DNA from: a virus
Virus record (IMG/VR): IMGVR_UViG_3300027896_000033
Coordinates: 1 to 64,000 of that record
Length of the DNA: 64,000 bases
Reading direction: 5' to 3' (one strand)
Shown here: positions 34,013-45,254 of the stretch, piece by piece
Layout: each line of letters begins with the position of its first letter
Numbering within the stretch: position 1 is the first letter of the stretch
Made by a program: the position numbers and the translations under genes
Notes under the pieces: model-generated
Seen by the model: only the letters and a program-made list of their open reading frames with translations
Database searches by the model: none
Told to the model about the DNA's origin: nothing

Positions 34013-37000
34013 TTAATTTCTATAATTAAGTAACCTTCCAAAACCATAACAACCATTTTTAATTAAATCCGAACATGGGAACTTTTTCCAACTTTCTAAA
34101 AATATAGCATCGTGATTTAAATCAGCATTACTTGCAATTAATGCTGTGATAGCTGATACATTAGCTGCATGTACATTTGAAGTAGTGGTATCAATAAAGT
34201 ACCAATCACTTCGAATATTAGCAACTAGTAATTCCAAATCAGCAAGTCTTAATTGTACTGGTTCAAGAGGTGCATATGCTCTACCTCTAATCCATTTCAC
34301 TATCACTTTATTTGTGTCAATACCTGTACTTGCAGTAATTCCAAGACTTCCTGTACTTGGAGTAGCTACATTAATGCCTGTGACTGTATCAGACATTGCA
34401 TATGGATCACTAAGTAATGTTCTTCTGTATGAGACATTTCCATTTGCAGGACAGAATGACAAAATAGTATCAGTTCTATGCGTATCAATATACCTCATAG
34501 AATGTCCATTTTTTATTGTTCTTTGTATCCTAATATTAGCTAAACTATTAAATTGAGCTTGTTTAATACGGAATACGACCCCAGTATCTGCATCATCAGT
34601 AGTTACTGTTAATTTTTTCCTATTAGTAAATGTGAATGTGTCAACTACCCATGATCCTGACTCTTCAGCACCCCAAATGTATGAAATTGCTGATTTACTT
34701 CTCTCCCATGCAGCTACCCAATTACATACTGTATTTATAGCTGTCCCTGAATCGGTTGAGTAGTGAGGAGATGTACCGATACGAATGTTACCTGTAATTC
34801 TTGATAATGCGAAAGGATTACGTGCATTAGCCCAGCCGTTACCCCAATTTGGAGGGTATACACCGTTAGCTGAATCAACTCTTCCTGATGTTCCATAAAC
34901 TGTTAATATAGTACGCTTATCATTATCAAATTCATGATTGTGCATTACCATAGTAAAAGGAGTTGCTGGAGTATTAGTATATATATTACCTAATTCTAAA
35001 TTAGTAGTCTCCCCGTATTTAAAACCGACAGGGTATACATCAGTTGCTTGCCAGTATATATCACCATAAAAATCAACACTGTTATTCCAAATACCTAAAA
35101 TTGAATTTTGAACTACAGTAGACTGAACACTACCTCTTGTCATAAGAGAATATTGACCAGTTAGTAGATAATGTGATCTTAAATGTGCAGGAGTACTAAC
35201 AGCAGTATATTGATTAGCTGCTATCAGGTAACCTGTTCCTGCATGTGTACCTACTTTCCATTTTGATACGTCTAAAGTACCTGATGCAAAATCATCATAA
35301 AAATTAAAAACATTCGCACCATTACTTAAAGCTGTTGAACTACTTGTATAATATACATATAGTGTATTATCACCTTTTGAAAGATCGGTTTTAATAAATG
35401 CATTCTCAGTATCAGAAGCTGTCATCCAATAAGGAATCAATTCAGTACTTCCTGATGCAATTCCTACTATATTTTGTTTCTTAGTACCCAATCCAATAGA
35501 TAATGCAGTATTTTCACTGAATGCTTCTAATGCAGTGGTACTTGTTATACGTAATGTAGTATTATTTGAAAAATTAGTCCTATCAAACTTAATAACACAA
35601 TTAGTATCAGTACTGGTCGAGGTAAATTTCACTTTAGTTCTATTTGTGAATACGAATCCATCTATTGTCCATGAACCTGTCTCCATTGCTGAGTATACTG
35701 GTGGCCAATTGACTGATTTTGGAGCTTTATATACCGCTGCAAAAGTAAAGTTCATTGCATTAGTAACATCATTATTAAGACCTACATATTGAGACCAAGA
35801 ACCGCCCAAATTTACAAAAGCTTCGCTTCCACCGCCATGACGTTGTAATCTACCAAAATCATTTTCACATGTGTAATATTTTCCATTGCTTGTACCTGTT
35901 AATAAATTTTCAGCAGATACAAGATTATCTTGATGTACAGTCAGTACATAGGTACTAGCTGTAGCAGTGGGTTTCCCACATCCTATACCATTGTTTGAAT
36001 CGAACAATTCTCCTACATAACGCATGGTAGAATTTATACCAACAGCTAAACCACTATAAGCATGGTCGCTTGTTGATAAAGAAACTAAAATGGATGAATA
36101 ATCGGTTACAGTTGCACTTACTCGTACAATTGCACCGTAAGAATATTTTGGAGATATACAATTCAAACATTGAATTCGAGCCTGTGTGCTAGTAACTGCC
36201 ATATTTCCAGAAGTTATTGTCATTTTTCCAGAATTGTATTTAACCCATCCTGGAATAGATGTAACACTAAAATCTTGATATACATTAAATATAGTGTTTG
36301 TACTCGCATTAGTAGCTGTGCCACTAGTGTAATAAACATAAAAATAGTTATCACCTGTATGCAAATCAGTTTTAACAAAAGTATATTTAGTATCTACAGT
36401 TTCATTAAAATGTGGTAACGGTGCGGTATAACTAATATTTGTTAATGCACCAAAAGCTACCTCTAGATTTGAAGTATCGTTTGCACTATATTTAATTTCA
36501 TATTGATTTGTATTTGCTAAATTTGATACATTAGAAATAACACTTGTTGATTCTTGTCCAGTTAATTGTAATGCATTATTAACTACATTGATTGATAGAT
36601 TATGACACATCGCTGAAACTCGCTCAGTCGAAGCTTGTCCAGGAGGGGTGACACTCGTATCAGTTGCTGACATTGATGTGCCGTCTAATTTACTGTATGT
36701 AAGATTAGCTACATCAAGAGTATTAAATCCTTCGTAAAATGAAAATACATCTGAAATTACAAACGAATTTGTAGTATTTGTCAATATCAAGACAATTGTT
36801 GCATTTGCCCCTATATATGGAATATTAATCCATAAACCTTTTCCATTAAAGTCGCCTAGATTATTTGAGACATGCCCATCAGTATCCTTTTCATATAATG
36901 TAGGAATAGATGTTAAACTCACTGTTTTTGCTACTATACCAGAAGTAAAACTAGTAAAAGTATAGTCGCTTACATCAATTCTTATTGAGTACTGAGAAAG

Positions 37001-40000
37001 AGAAGATGCATTTGGGTTATATATCTTAACCTCTGAAGCTGAAACATTACTTACTAAATCAGTTTTAGTCGCACTCATTAAACTTGAGATTTTATTTACA
37101 TAACACCAATCAGGTCTAGTATAATGAGAAGCATTAGAAAATTCAATTTCTACTGACATACCTTTAAAAACACACAACATATTAGTATTAGTACTATAAA
37201 TAATAAATCCTAATTGTAATGTGTATATAGTACTGTTAAAAACACTAAGAAGAGAATTAAATCCTTCATATGTAAAACAATTTGATCTATAGTTATTTAA
37301 TAATATGTTAATATTATTAACAGTTAATGCATTCACCATTGAAGTAATATCAAGTGGCGTACCGTACACTATATGTTGTCCATATATGGTTGATATAGAC
37401 GTATTTGTATTTGTTACTTTAATAATAGGGACATATGTAAATGCACCTGATCCGTATTCATTAGTATAATTCTGTATGGAGAACTTTCCTAATCTAGTGA
37501 TATCATGCACAAGTAAATTTGTACTATCAAATACAATATTTATTCTTGTATTTGATTTAGCAATTACTTTACTATCAACATAAATAGCATCGTTTATTGT
37601 TACCCCAGTTTTATATGTTTGTGTACCACTAGTGCTCAATGATACTTGAATAGGTGCAGTTGTATTACCAACCTGTCCAGGTGTACCAAATACATCCCAT
37701 GCAGTACAATTAAAGTGTGTATTTATATAAAGTTCATCTAGATTATAGTTATTGAAATAAGGGTATTGTGTAAAACACATACCCGTCCATCCACTATTTG
37801 AAGTGATACTAGCATCAGGATATACATGTTTTTGATAATTATTAACTATAAATGTTAAATATTTTATGTTATCCATAAAATATGACATAGTATCGGTTTT
37901 AATATTATTGTAGATATCTTTGTAAGCAGTTAATTGATGTCTCTCTACTCCAGTTAAAGCACCAATTGCTATTTGACGAGATCCAAACATAGGTGCTTCA
38001 ATTACAATAGTATTAGTTTGAGATCCTGTATATACTGTTCCTTTAGTTAGTACATCAGATGCTGCATATGTATCATTAACATACCCAATAGTATAAGGGA
38101 ATACAAGGTTGTTAGTATTTAAAATACTAATTAATTCTGCATTTTTAGTGAATGCACATTTATAAGCAGAATGAGATTTCAACATGAATCTATTGCTTAA
38201 CAATACCTCGTATGAAAGAGCAGCAGCACTATTACTTAACAAGTGAGTACCTGCAGAATTCACATAAGGTTGTACTAAATATGTATATGCACTTGGTACA
38301 TATGTAACAATATCTATATTAGCAGTATTTGTTATAGCTGTATTACTTATTTTAAATACTGAAGTGTCCCCAGGATTTATTGATTTGTTTGTTGTATACA
38401 AAAATTGAGTAGGATTTGTAGACATGTCAGTAATATCTATCAAATTACTATTAAGAACAGTGTATTCTGAATTTGAAACAATAGAAACTTTTGGTCCTGA
38501 ATTTGTGTCTACATATGAAGGTGTTAACAACCCAGGTTCTGTATAATATAAATCGAGAGCTGAGGTTGTGAATAATGAATTGATCTTTTGATATTGAATT
38601 AATCCGGTTACAGAACTATTACCAGATCTTGCAGAACTATCAAAATGATGATCCATCATAATGTTTACTAAAAATCCAAGATATGCTAAATTAGCATTTA
38701 TAGGACTTGCAACGTAATGTGCAGTAGTTATTTTATTATTAGTACTCAGTACCCCTGATGATGTTGGGTAGGCTGTAAATTGAGCTGTGTACTTTTGTGT
38801 AGTTCTATTATTCGAATCAAAACATGCACAGACAAGAGAAGATGAAACATTTTGTTGAGCTTCAATTAGTAAAGAAGTATTTGCTGCCTTCACTTCTACA
38901 ATAGTATTACTAAGTAACTTTGAATAGTTTACATTTAAACCTGTTAAACTTCCCTGATTATACGTACAATGATCTTCATCAATCAAAGTGTAATATTGCG
39001 GTGTCGACGATGACGATATTATTTGAGCTGCATTATATGCATTTATAAATATAGATGAAGAACCTACTGATTTTGGAGTACCAGAAGTTACTATTTGTAC
39101 TGATGCTACATTAGAGTCTGGGATTTCAATCGTATCTTTAAACTTATATCCAAGACTTTTGTATTTAGCATTTGTTAAATACCCATAAATATTACCGGTA
39201 GTCATAACACTATAAGCTCTATGAGGTTTCATTCCTACTAATGAATGTGCTAAAGATCTAGAACCCTTATCAAAGCAGCAACTAAGCCCCATGTATAAAC
39301 CGCTCATCCCCCCATCTAGGAAATAAGAACCTCTTGTTCGTATAGGAAGTTCTATATAGCTTACTCTAGTATTATTATTTGTAATACCAGTAATAGTAGA
39401 TGCTTTAAGATATAAAATATTACTAAACCCAATATCGGTTAACTGTCTATTAAAAGGGTCTGATTGGAAAAATGTCACATCACTTCCATCATTACTATTA
39501 ATTACATTAATATTTTGATCAAATGCTATAGGTAATTCAATAGGAATTAAAGCTGTAGGTTTATATTGTATTCCTATAGTATCAAGGTTACTTGAACCCC
39601 AAGGATATGCGGGAGGAATGAACTCTTCTAACCATAAAGCACCTTTAGTTACATGAATTTCAGCAAGGTATCCAATAAAACCAGTAGTAGAATCTCCAAA
39701 ACGTAAACCAGCACCAGTTTCTAATGACATTTTTACTGAAGCTTCGCATGTTCCATTTATGTAGATATTTAGAAACCCTTCGCTCATAACTAATGCGACA
39801 TGGTACCAGGTATATGTAGTTAAAGGATGCAGCCCAGTATCAGTGCAAGCCACACTCCCGGCATTGCCTTGTACTGTAGTTCCATGTACTGCATCATCTC
39901 CATAATGGAATAAAAGTTGTGCTGTCCCAGCACCATACCCTGTGTATAATTCTAACCACCACCCACACTGATAGCTAACTTGATATCCCATGGAAAGGTT

Positions 40001-43000
40001 GTAGCTTGTTACTAGAGTTTGAGAGGCAGCAAGATTAGTAGGGAACATCCAAAAATCAATAGTTTTGTCACTTCCTGAAATAAGATTTCCAGATCCAAGA
40101 GAGTTCGCTATTTGTATGTAAGAAGTATTATTGGGTATAAAGAAACTCCCCAATCCTAACATAGTATGAGCATAAGTAGTGTATATACTTGAACTAGATG
40201 TTGTGATAGTCACACCATTGGGCAAAGAGGCACTATTTGTGATAGTCAAAGCACCTTCAGTACCATTTGCATGAAGTAGCACTAATGTATTAATACCATT
40301 GTTATCTGTATAATTTGTTGGGAATATACTTCGTATGTCTACATTATAAGGTAACCAATTTGATCTATTTTTAGCTTGTACATACGCATACACAATCACA
40401 GTCGTATTAACAGGGTACAACTGTGATAGTACTGTTCTATTTAAGACAAGTTCCCAAGAATATCGAGGGCTATTTAATGTTAATTTTTGTTGTTGTGCAT
40501 GATCAGGATTAAGACTCCAAGGAATTACATGTATCCCATCAGTTACATAAACTGATTGTACATTAGTCAATAACTGAATAGAACTCCTGGTAATTACTTT
40601 TGGTATATGGATTGCTGGATATTGTGAAGTGCTAGAATTCCATGATACAGTAAATGTTAATACATGAGTATAGTCAGAATTACCTTCAACCTGTACAGTA
40701 CTTAAAGGTAATTGTACATCATAAGGAATTGCTTCTCCTGTGTTTACATAAAGTTCATTTGTTTTAGTGATATCAGTATCTGAAGGGTCAATTAATGCAT
40801 CAGATCCAACACATCTAGCAAGAATACTATCATCAAATCTACTTTTAGGAATATTTGCTGTATTTACTAAATTCCATGTTTCTAATGAATCCATAATAAG
40901 AGTATTTTTTGAACAGAAAGGAAAACTAAAATACTCATTTGTTGCAAAAATTGAGGTAGGATCAATACTGAGATGAAGTACATCTATATTCTCTGATGTT
41001 TGAAGAACAGTTTCAAATTCATAAGTTGCACCACCCCATACAACTGTTGGAGTTCCTTCTACATAAGTACACAAGTTCTCAGGCAATTGATATGTATAAT
41101 TACCACCACCTTGTTGTCTAAATACCCTTAGTTTTAAATCATCTAATCTTCGTGTAGTACTTTTGTATACACATGGAGCAGCATTATTGTAAGATAGAGT
41201 TCTTGCACCAACATTGATTGTAATTGCAGGATTACAAGCTGATGTATAAATTGATTCGTAATATGCAGGATTTACATGAAATGTATTACTACGTAGTATA
41301 TCAGCTTGTGCTCCTGGTACATAATTCTGACCACTCCCATATCCAGTAGTCCCTATATTAACTCTGTAAAAAGCTAGTCCAAAATGAACATAGTTACTTG
41401 AAGTTACATAATAAGGAATACAGTTATATCGAGCAAGTGCGTAACCGGCATCAGGCCAACTTAAAAGACTATATACCCATCCTATATTATTTTTAGATAC
41501 TATACCAGCTAATGAAGCAGCTTGTGCTTGTGTTACAGAAATATTATATTGATATTTAACCGATGACATTGCTACTGATAATGAAGTATTCTGAATAGTT
41601 GTTATGGAATGTGCATCAGATGCATTACTTAAAGCAGCAGTTAGATTTGTATCGACTCCATTTACATTTACACAAGCAGGAGATACCCACCCAGATGTTA
41701 TTGTGCTTGAATTTAATGACATCATTCCTCCATAAGGAATGATGTATGAATACATATTTGTACACAAGATTAATTTATCTGGTACCGCAGGGAATATATA
41801 ATTATATTGATTCCATGTATAAGTACTTACAGGTTCATTTATCCTAAGTACCATGACTCCAGAACCAGAAGAAGGCAATCCTGTTAAAGTAAACGTATAT
41901 TTAAGCCATCCTCCACCATACCCATCATATGTGCCTACTGTGGTAGGCAATGCGGAGGTAAATAATGTTCCATTAATATACGCGGATAATGCTTTTTTAT
42001 CAATTACTTGCCAATACGCACCTCCTAAAGGGCAGTTTACATACACTGTTAATGTGGGTGCTGCATCCCAATACATTATTTGTACATGTTGCCAACAGCT
42101 ATTAGCATACCCATCAGGACCTACGCTAAGTACATCTGATGTTAATGGAGGAGCTGAATTATGATACAGAAGTACATTTATATGTCCATCAGGAGTGTTC
42201 CATGGAGGTCCAGGAACGCCACCTCCATCAGTAGTACCCCATGCTAATGAAGTAAATGTTAGATAAGGCTCGATTAAAGTTGTGAAAGAAGGATATTTTA
42301 CTTGAAAAGGGTAAATTGATGTATCAGTATCATTTGTACATGTTATTGTGCATGGAGAAGTATATCTTTCTACTGTTAATGGATCAAGAGATTGACCAGA
42401 CCACCCTCTAACTAATCCACCGTTACTCATTGCGTAGGTAGTTGTTTGATCTAATAAATAAGATACATTAGAATTTACTTGTATTTGTACTGTATCAGTA
42501 TAACTAGCTGTATTTATATATGTATTTACTAATGAGGGAATTATGAATCGTGAAACAACTGCACCCCCAGGACTTCCTGATGAAAGACACTTGTAGAAAA
42601 TTTCAGCTGTGTAATTATTGTATATACTATATGAAGAGAAATTAGTATTTGTTACCGTAATAATAAGATTAGAAATAAAAGAAGTGTCGTTTATATTTGA
42701 TCCTGGATATACACTTGTTTTGATAAATAATCTTGACAACTTATAAGATCTAAGATTATCTGAAATATTTTCTCGTAGTCCTGAAAATATCTTATTAACA
42801 TTTTGAGTACTATTAACTGTTGTGCTTGCTAGTACAACAGGAGTAGCAACATCATATGTTATTTTGTAATTTCCTATAGCTGTACTTCCAGGAAGAATTA
42901 CAATTGGGTTACTCGACATGTCAAAAACTGTATACACTAATGATGCATCAGTGTAAGATACTAAACCATACAGTGTGACAGCACTACCAGTATTATTGTA

Positions 43001-43306
43001 CCAACTAAAGCTTAATTGGTATATATTGCCTGTTAATGTAAATGCAGATGAAAGTAAATTAGCTCTTAAATTCGAGAGTTCAGTATGACTTGTTTTAATT
43101 AATGAAGGGAGTGATACTCCATATATTAATGACACATCATGAGTTATAAAATCCAATGAAAGGGTCCCAGAAACAGGGGTATTTATTTTAGCCCATAAAG
43201 TCTCTGCATTTTTATCAGTTATACTTGCAGTAATGTTCCCTTCTTCATCAATTACATGTAAAGTAACTTCAGTATTAAAATTAGCAATTGAATTAACTTC
43301 CGGCAT
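34013..43306 (-). CDS. Giant virion adhesin with LamG and DUF2341-like domains (3097 aa)
   Basis: The largest gene of the window. Residues about 1000-1225 form a LamG/concanavalin-like domain (LLHANGTEG ... KTIDFWMFP ... TYTWYHVALVMSEG ... LNIYINGTCEASV ... GYLAEIHVTKGALW). Two tandem modules near 2280-2640 and 2600-2960 resemble DUF2341: each has GDNxxYVYYTSxTA followed by VFNFYDDF or IFNVYQDF, and a GSWxxDxFxFTNRxK segment. The rest is beta-rich, Asn/Ser/Thr/Tyr-rich. Probably a host- or glycan-binding tail fibre or whisker. SD AGGTG; late-type motif at 43357-43364. Single-gene unit. Confidence 0.9.
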   Translation of the reverse strand: MPEVNSIANFNTEVTLHVIDEEGNITASITDKNAETLWAKINTPVSGTLSLDFITHDVSLIYGVSLPSLIKTSHTELSNLRANLLSSAFTLTGNIYQLSFSWYNNTGSAVTLYGLVSYTDASLVYTVFDMSSNPIVILPGSTAIGNYKITYDVATPVVLASTTVNSTQNVNKIFSGLRENISDNLRSYKLSRLFIKTSVYPGSNINDTSFISNLIITVTNTNFSSYSIYNNYTAEIFYKCLSSGSPGGAVVSRFIIPSLVNTYINTASYTDTVQIQVNSNVSYLLDQTTTYAMSNGGLVRGWSGQSLDPLTVERYTSPCTITCTNDTDTSIYPFQVKYPSFTTLIEPYLTFTSLAWGTTDGGGVPGPPWNTPDGHINVLLYHNSAPPLTSDVLSVGPDGYANSCWQHVQIMYWDAAPTLTVYVNCPLGGAYWQVIDKKALSAYINGTLFTSALPTTVGTYDGYGGGWLKYTFTLTGLPSSGSGVMVLRINEPVSTYTWNQYNYIFPAVPDKLILCTNMYSYIIPYGGMMSLNSSTITSGWVSPACVNVNGVDTNLTAALSNASDAHSITTIQNTSLSVAMSSVKYQYNISVTQAQAASLAGIVSKNNIGWVYSLLSWPDAGYALARYNCIPYYVTSSNYVHFGLAFYRVNIGTTGYGSGQNYVPGAQADILRSNTFHVNPAYYESIYTSACNPAITINVGARTLSYNNAAPCVYKSTTRRLDDLKLRVFRQQGGGNYTYQLPENLCTYVEGTPTVVWGGATYEFETVLQTSENIDVLHLSIDPTSIFATNEYFSFPFCSKNTLIMDSLETWNLVNTANIPKSRFDDSILARCVGSDALIDPSDTDITKTNELYVNTGEAIPYDVQLPLSTVQVEGNSDYTHVLTFTVSWNSSTSQYPAIHIPKVITRSSIQLLTNVQSVYVTDGIHVIPWSLNPDHAQQQKLTLNSPRYSWELVLNRTVLSQLYPVNTTVIVYAYVQAKNRSNWLPYNVDIRSIFPTNYTDNNGINTLVLLHANGTEGALTITNSASLPNGVTITTSSSSIYTTYAHTMLGLGSFFIPNNTSYIQIANSLGSGNLISGSDKTIDFWMFPTNLAASQTLVTSYNLSMGYQVSYQCGWWLELYTGYGAGTAQLLFHYGDDAVHGTTVQGNAGSVACTDTGLHPLTTYTWYHVALVMSEGFLNIYINGTCEASVKMSLETGAGLRFGDSTTGFIGYLAEIHVTKGALWLEEFIPPAYPWGSSNLDTIGIQYKPTALIPIELPIAFDQNINVINSNDGSDVTFFQSDPFNRQLTDIGFSNILYLKASTITGITNNNTRVSYIELPIRTRGSYFLDGGMSGLYMGLSCCFDKGSRSLAHSLVGMKPHRAYSVMTTGNIYGYLTNAKYKSLGYKFKDTIEIPDSNVASVQIVTSGTPKSVGSSSIFINAYNAAQIISSSSTPQYYTLIDEDHCTYNQGSLTGLNVNYSKLLSNTIVEVKAANTSLLIEAQQNVSSSLVCACFDSNNRTTQKYTAQFTAYPTSSGVLSTNNKITTAHYVASPINANLAYLGFLVNIMMDHHFDSSARSGNSSVTGLIQYQKINSLFTTSALDLYYTEPGLLTPSYVDTNSGPKVSIVSNSEYTVLNSNLIDITDMSTNPTQFLYTTNKSINPGDTSVFKISNTAITNTANIDIVTYVPSAYTYLVQPYVNSAGTHLLSNSAAALSYEVLLSNRFMLKSHSAYKCAFTKNAELISILNTNNLVFPYTIGYVNDTYAASDVLTKGTVYTGSQTNTIVIEAPMFGSRQIAIGALTGVERHQLTAYKDIYNNIKTDTMSYFMDNIKYLTFIVNNYQKHVYPDASITSNSGWTGMCFTQYPYFNNYNLDELYINTHFNCTAWDVFGTPGQVGNTTAPIQVSLSTSGTQTYKTGVTINDAIYVDSKVIAKSNTRINIVFDSTNLLVHDITRLGKFSIQNYTNEYGSGAFTYVPIIKVTNTNTSISTIYGQHIVYGTPLDITSMVNALTVNNINILLNNYRSNCFTYEGFNSLLSVFNSTIYTLQLGFIIYSTNTNMLCVFKGMSVEIEFSNASHYTRPDWCYVNKISSLMSATKTDLVSNVSASEVKIYNPNASSLSQYSIRIDVSDYTFTSFTSGIVAKTVSLTSIPTLYEKDTDGHVSNNLGDFNGKGLWINIPYIGANATIVLILTNTTNSFVISDVFSFYEGFNTLDVANLTYSKLDGTSMSATDTSVTPPGQASTERVSAMCHNLSINVVNNALQLTGQESTSVISNVSNLANTNQYEIKYSANDTSNLEVAFGALTNISYTAPLPHFNETVDTKYTFVKTDLHTGDNYFYVYYTSGTATNASTNTIFNVYQDFSVTSIPGWVKYNSGKMTITSGNMAVTSTQARIQCLNCISPKYSYGAIVRVSATVTDYSSILVSLSTSDHAYSGLAVGINSTMRYVGELFDSNNGIGCGKPTATASTYVLTVHQDNLVSAENLLTGTSNGKYYTCENDFGRLQRHGGGSEAFVNLGGSWSQYVGLNNDVTNAMNFTFAAVYKAPKSVNWPPVYSAMETGSWTIDGFVFTNRTKVKFTSTSTDTNCVIKFDRTNFSNNTTLRITSTTALEAFSENTALSIGLGTKKQNIVGIASGSTELIPYWMTASDTENAFIKTDLSKGDNTLYVYYTSSSTALSNGANVFNFYDDFASGTLDVSKWKVGTHAGTGYLIAANQYTAVSTPAHLRSHYLLTGQYSLMTRGSVQSTVVQNSILGIWNNSVDFYGDIYWQATDVYPVGFKYGETTNLELGNIYTNTPATPFTMVMHNHEFDNDKRTILTVYGTSGRVDSANGVYPPNWGNGWANARNPFALSRITGNIRIGTSPHYSTDSGTAINTVCNWVAAWERSKSAISYIWGAEESGSWVVDTFTFTNRKKLTVTTDDADTGVVFRIKQAQFNSLANIRIQRTIKNGHSMRYIDTHRTDTILSFCPANGNVSYRRTLLSDPYAMSDTVTGINVATPSTGSLGITASTGIDTNKVIVKWIRGRAYAPLEPVQLRLADLELLVANIRSDWYFIDTTTSNVHAANVSAITALIASNADLNHDAIFLESWKKFPCSDLIKNGCYGFGRLLNYRN

Positions 43307-43356
43307 GTAAGCACCTATTTGTATTTTTAATATAGTGTGTAAGCTGTTTGTATTGA

Positions 43357-43364
43357 ATGTTTTA
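43357..43364 (-). promoter_or_regulatory. Late-type motif TAAAACAT for the giant adhesin
   Basis: Sense reading GGATAAAACATTCAATACAA, 51 bases before the ATG at 43306. Confidence 0.6.
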
Positions 43365-43377
43365 TCCCTCTCAGAAA

Positions 43378-43385
43378 TAAAACAT
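43378..43385 (+). promoter_or_regulatory. Late-type motif TAAAACAT for 43428-46054
   Basis: Sense reading AAATAAAACATTACAAAACAG, 43 bases before the ATG at 43428; divergent partner of 43357-43364. Confidence 0.6.
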
Positions 43386-43427
43386 TACAAAACAGCTAAA
43401 ACTAATAAAAACTAAGAGATTATATCT

Positions 43428-44411
43428 ATGCGTAATAAAGTGACTTTACATATATCAACCACTAATGAATTAAATGTAGTTGGGGCAGATATTGTTGATA
43501 CTAATAGGTATATTAGTCCTAATTTAGCAGGACTGTATGTATTGCCCTCTTCTAACATGCACATAAACACGCCGTTAGGGGCTATTTTTTTAAAATATTT
43601 AATAAATACTGTTCCATACAGAGCAGTCTCATCGTGTCTGATAGACGGCAGTGTGTACTATGGCACCATATTAGAAAACCCCTCAATAACTGTGTACAGT
43701 AATAATATACCTTTTTCATCGTTGATGGGAGTTGCACTTGATGAAACGGCTACTTGTGCTACCATTAATATTAGTAGTCAATCAATTACTACACCAAATA
43801 AAATAAAGAGCTATGCTGTTTTTAATTACAATAAAATCATTGAATATGCGACTAAAGCTGTAAATAATGGAACTGAATTTATGTATTTTCAAAATTGCAT
43901 ACTTCAGCAATATGTAAATTTTAAATATACTACACTAGTACATCCTTTGGCCTTGACTCATTTTAGACCAGTTTACAATGCTCTTGAGATTGGGCAGAAT
44001 GACAGTTTGAATTTTAAAATTTATGGTGCCTCGAATTATTTATCAAGTATAACTAAAATAACCCTTAGAAGTCTTAAAATGCTTTTTAGTGCTGATAATA
44101 CGAATTGGTATACGTACAATACTGGAACATCTGCTTTTGTTTCAGCGACACCTTCAGGCAGTTATTTTACATATAGTGAATTATGTTCATTAGGCACGAC
44201 ATTTAGTACATATCAGAGGATTCCATTGTCTGCTTTTGTAACTACTTTTGGATCTCCTAATATAGTAAAAATATCAGTTCTAACAAACGGTTGGACTCTT
44301 CCAAGATACATAAAACACGCATTGTATAACGATCAATTAGATTCGAGCAATTTTATTTGGGTTAATACTACTTCTACTACAAAAAGAAGTATATATTCCG
44401 GAAATATATAA
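43428..44411 (+). CDS. Putative virion protein, 327 aa
   Basis: First of four plus-strand genes behind one late-type motif. Beta-rich, Ser/Thr/Asn/Tyr-rich, no recognised domain. The segment ALEIGQNDSLNFKIYG and following strands look like a carbohydrate-binding-type beta sandwich, a guess from pattern only. SD AAGAG. Only 2 bases separate its stop from the next start. Confidence 0.8.
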   Translation: MRNKVTLHISTTNELNVVGADIVDTNRYISPNLAGLYVLPSSNMHINTPLGAIFLKYLINTVPYRAVSSCLIDGSVYYGTILENPSITVYSNNIPFSSLMGVALDETATCATINISSQSITTPNKIKSYAVFNYNKIIEYATKAVNNGTEFMYFQNCILQQYVNFKYTTLVHPLALTHFRPVYNALEIGQNDSLNFKIYGASNYLSSITKITLRSLKMLFSADNTNWYTYNTGTSAFVSATPSGSYFTYSELCSLGTTFSTYQRIPLSAFVTTFGSPNIVKISVLTNGWTLPRYIKHALYNDQLDSSNFIWVNTTSTTKRSIYSGNI

Positions 44412-44413
44412 AC

Positions 44414-45232
44414 ATGTCAAATATTTATATTTCAAAATTAGGAGTACGCTATGAAGTTGTTTATTATTATAAACAAAAAATAGTAAATTGGGATTTTGTA
44501 GCACCTAGTGCTTATGAATGCCTCTTTTCAACGATACCTGAATCACAAAACAAATACAGTAACATATTATCATACAGTATGTACCAATCTGATGAATTCC
44601 TGTCATCAGATTTAGCTATATACATAACTGATGAAAGTTACAGAAATAACATAGTATATTACGAATTGACATTAAGTAATAACTTTTTTCCTTCTATACC
44701 TTGTGTATTTCAAGGTTTTACAAACACAAGCATAGAAACACTACCAATTAATGTTTCAGATAATATAGTTTTTCCAGCATTGACTACAAAAACACTTCAG
44801 GCAACTCCTGTACAATTTAAAACACCAATTAAATACCCAATTGTTGATTCTCTTATAACTAAGATATATTCTCTTATCCCTATCGGTACATACACTCGTA
44901 CTATCGAATTCATTAAAAATACTGTTGATTGTAGGGTGAATTTTAGTACATTACGTGAACCTACGATTAACACACCTATAGTCTCTTCCAATTTAAAATC
45001 ATATCAAAACCTCCTATCATTAGGGCACATAATTGATGCATTAATGACAGGTATTGGCACTATTGTGAATAGCTATACACAAGTCGTATCAATTAACACA
45101 AATATTTTACCTTTACATACTCAATACATTGTAGGTAATGCAGATACTATTACTTATACATTTTCAAATGGCAATACATATAATTCTATATCTAGCTGTA
45201 GTCTCTCTAGTCATACTAGCATTTCACATTAA
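44414..45232 (+). CDS. Putative virion protein, 272 aa
   Basis: Second gene of the unit; starts 2 bases after the upstream stop, with only a GGAAA-type weak SD, so translation is probably coupled. Beta-rich and Ser/Thr/Ile-rich. No family recognised. Confidence 0.8.
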   Translation: MSNIYISKLGVRYEVVYYYKQKIVNWDFVAPSAYECLFSTIPESQNKYSNILSYSMYQSDEFLSSDLAIYITDESYRNNIVYYELTLSNNFFPSIPCVFQGFTNTSIETLPINVSDNIVFPALTTKTLQATPVQFKTPIKYPIVDSLITKIYSLIPIGTYTRTIEFIKNTVDCRVNFSTLREPTINTPIVSSNLKSYQNLLSLGHIIDALMTGIGTIVNSYTQVVSINTNILPLHTQYIVGNADTITYTFSNGNTYNSISSCSLSSHTSISH

Positions 45233-45254
45233 TACGTATAGAGGTTTTAAATAA

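Larger units (their letters stand above)
43342..43397. repeat. Inverted repeat joining two divergent late-type promoters
   Basis: AGCTGTTTGTATTGAATG... (43342-43365) and the imperfect complement (43377-43397) share TAAAACAT plus the downstream ACAAA(A)CAGCT, giving a symmetric control region between 34013-43306 (minus) and 43428 (plus). Confidence 0.65.
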
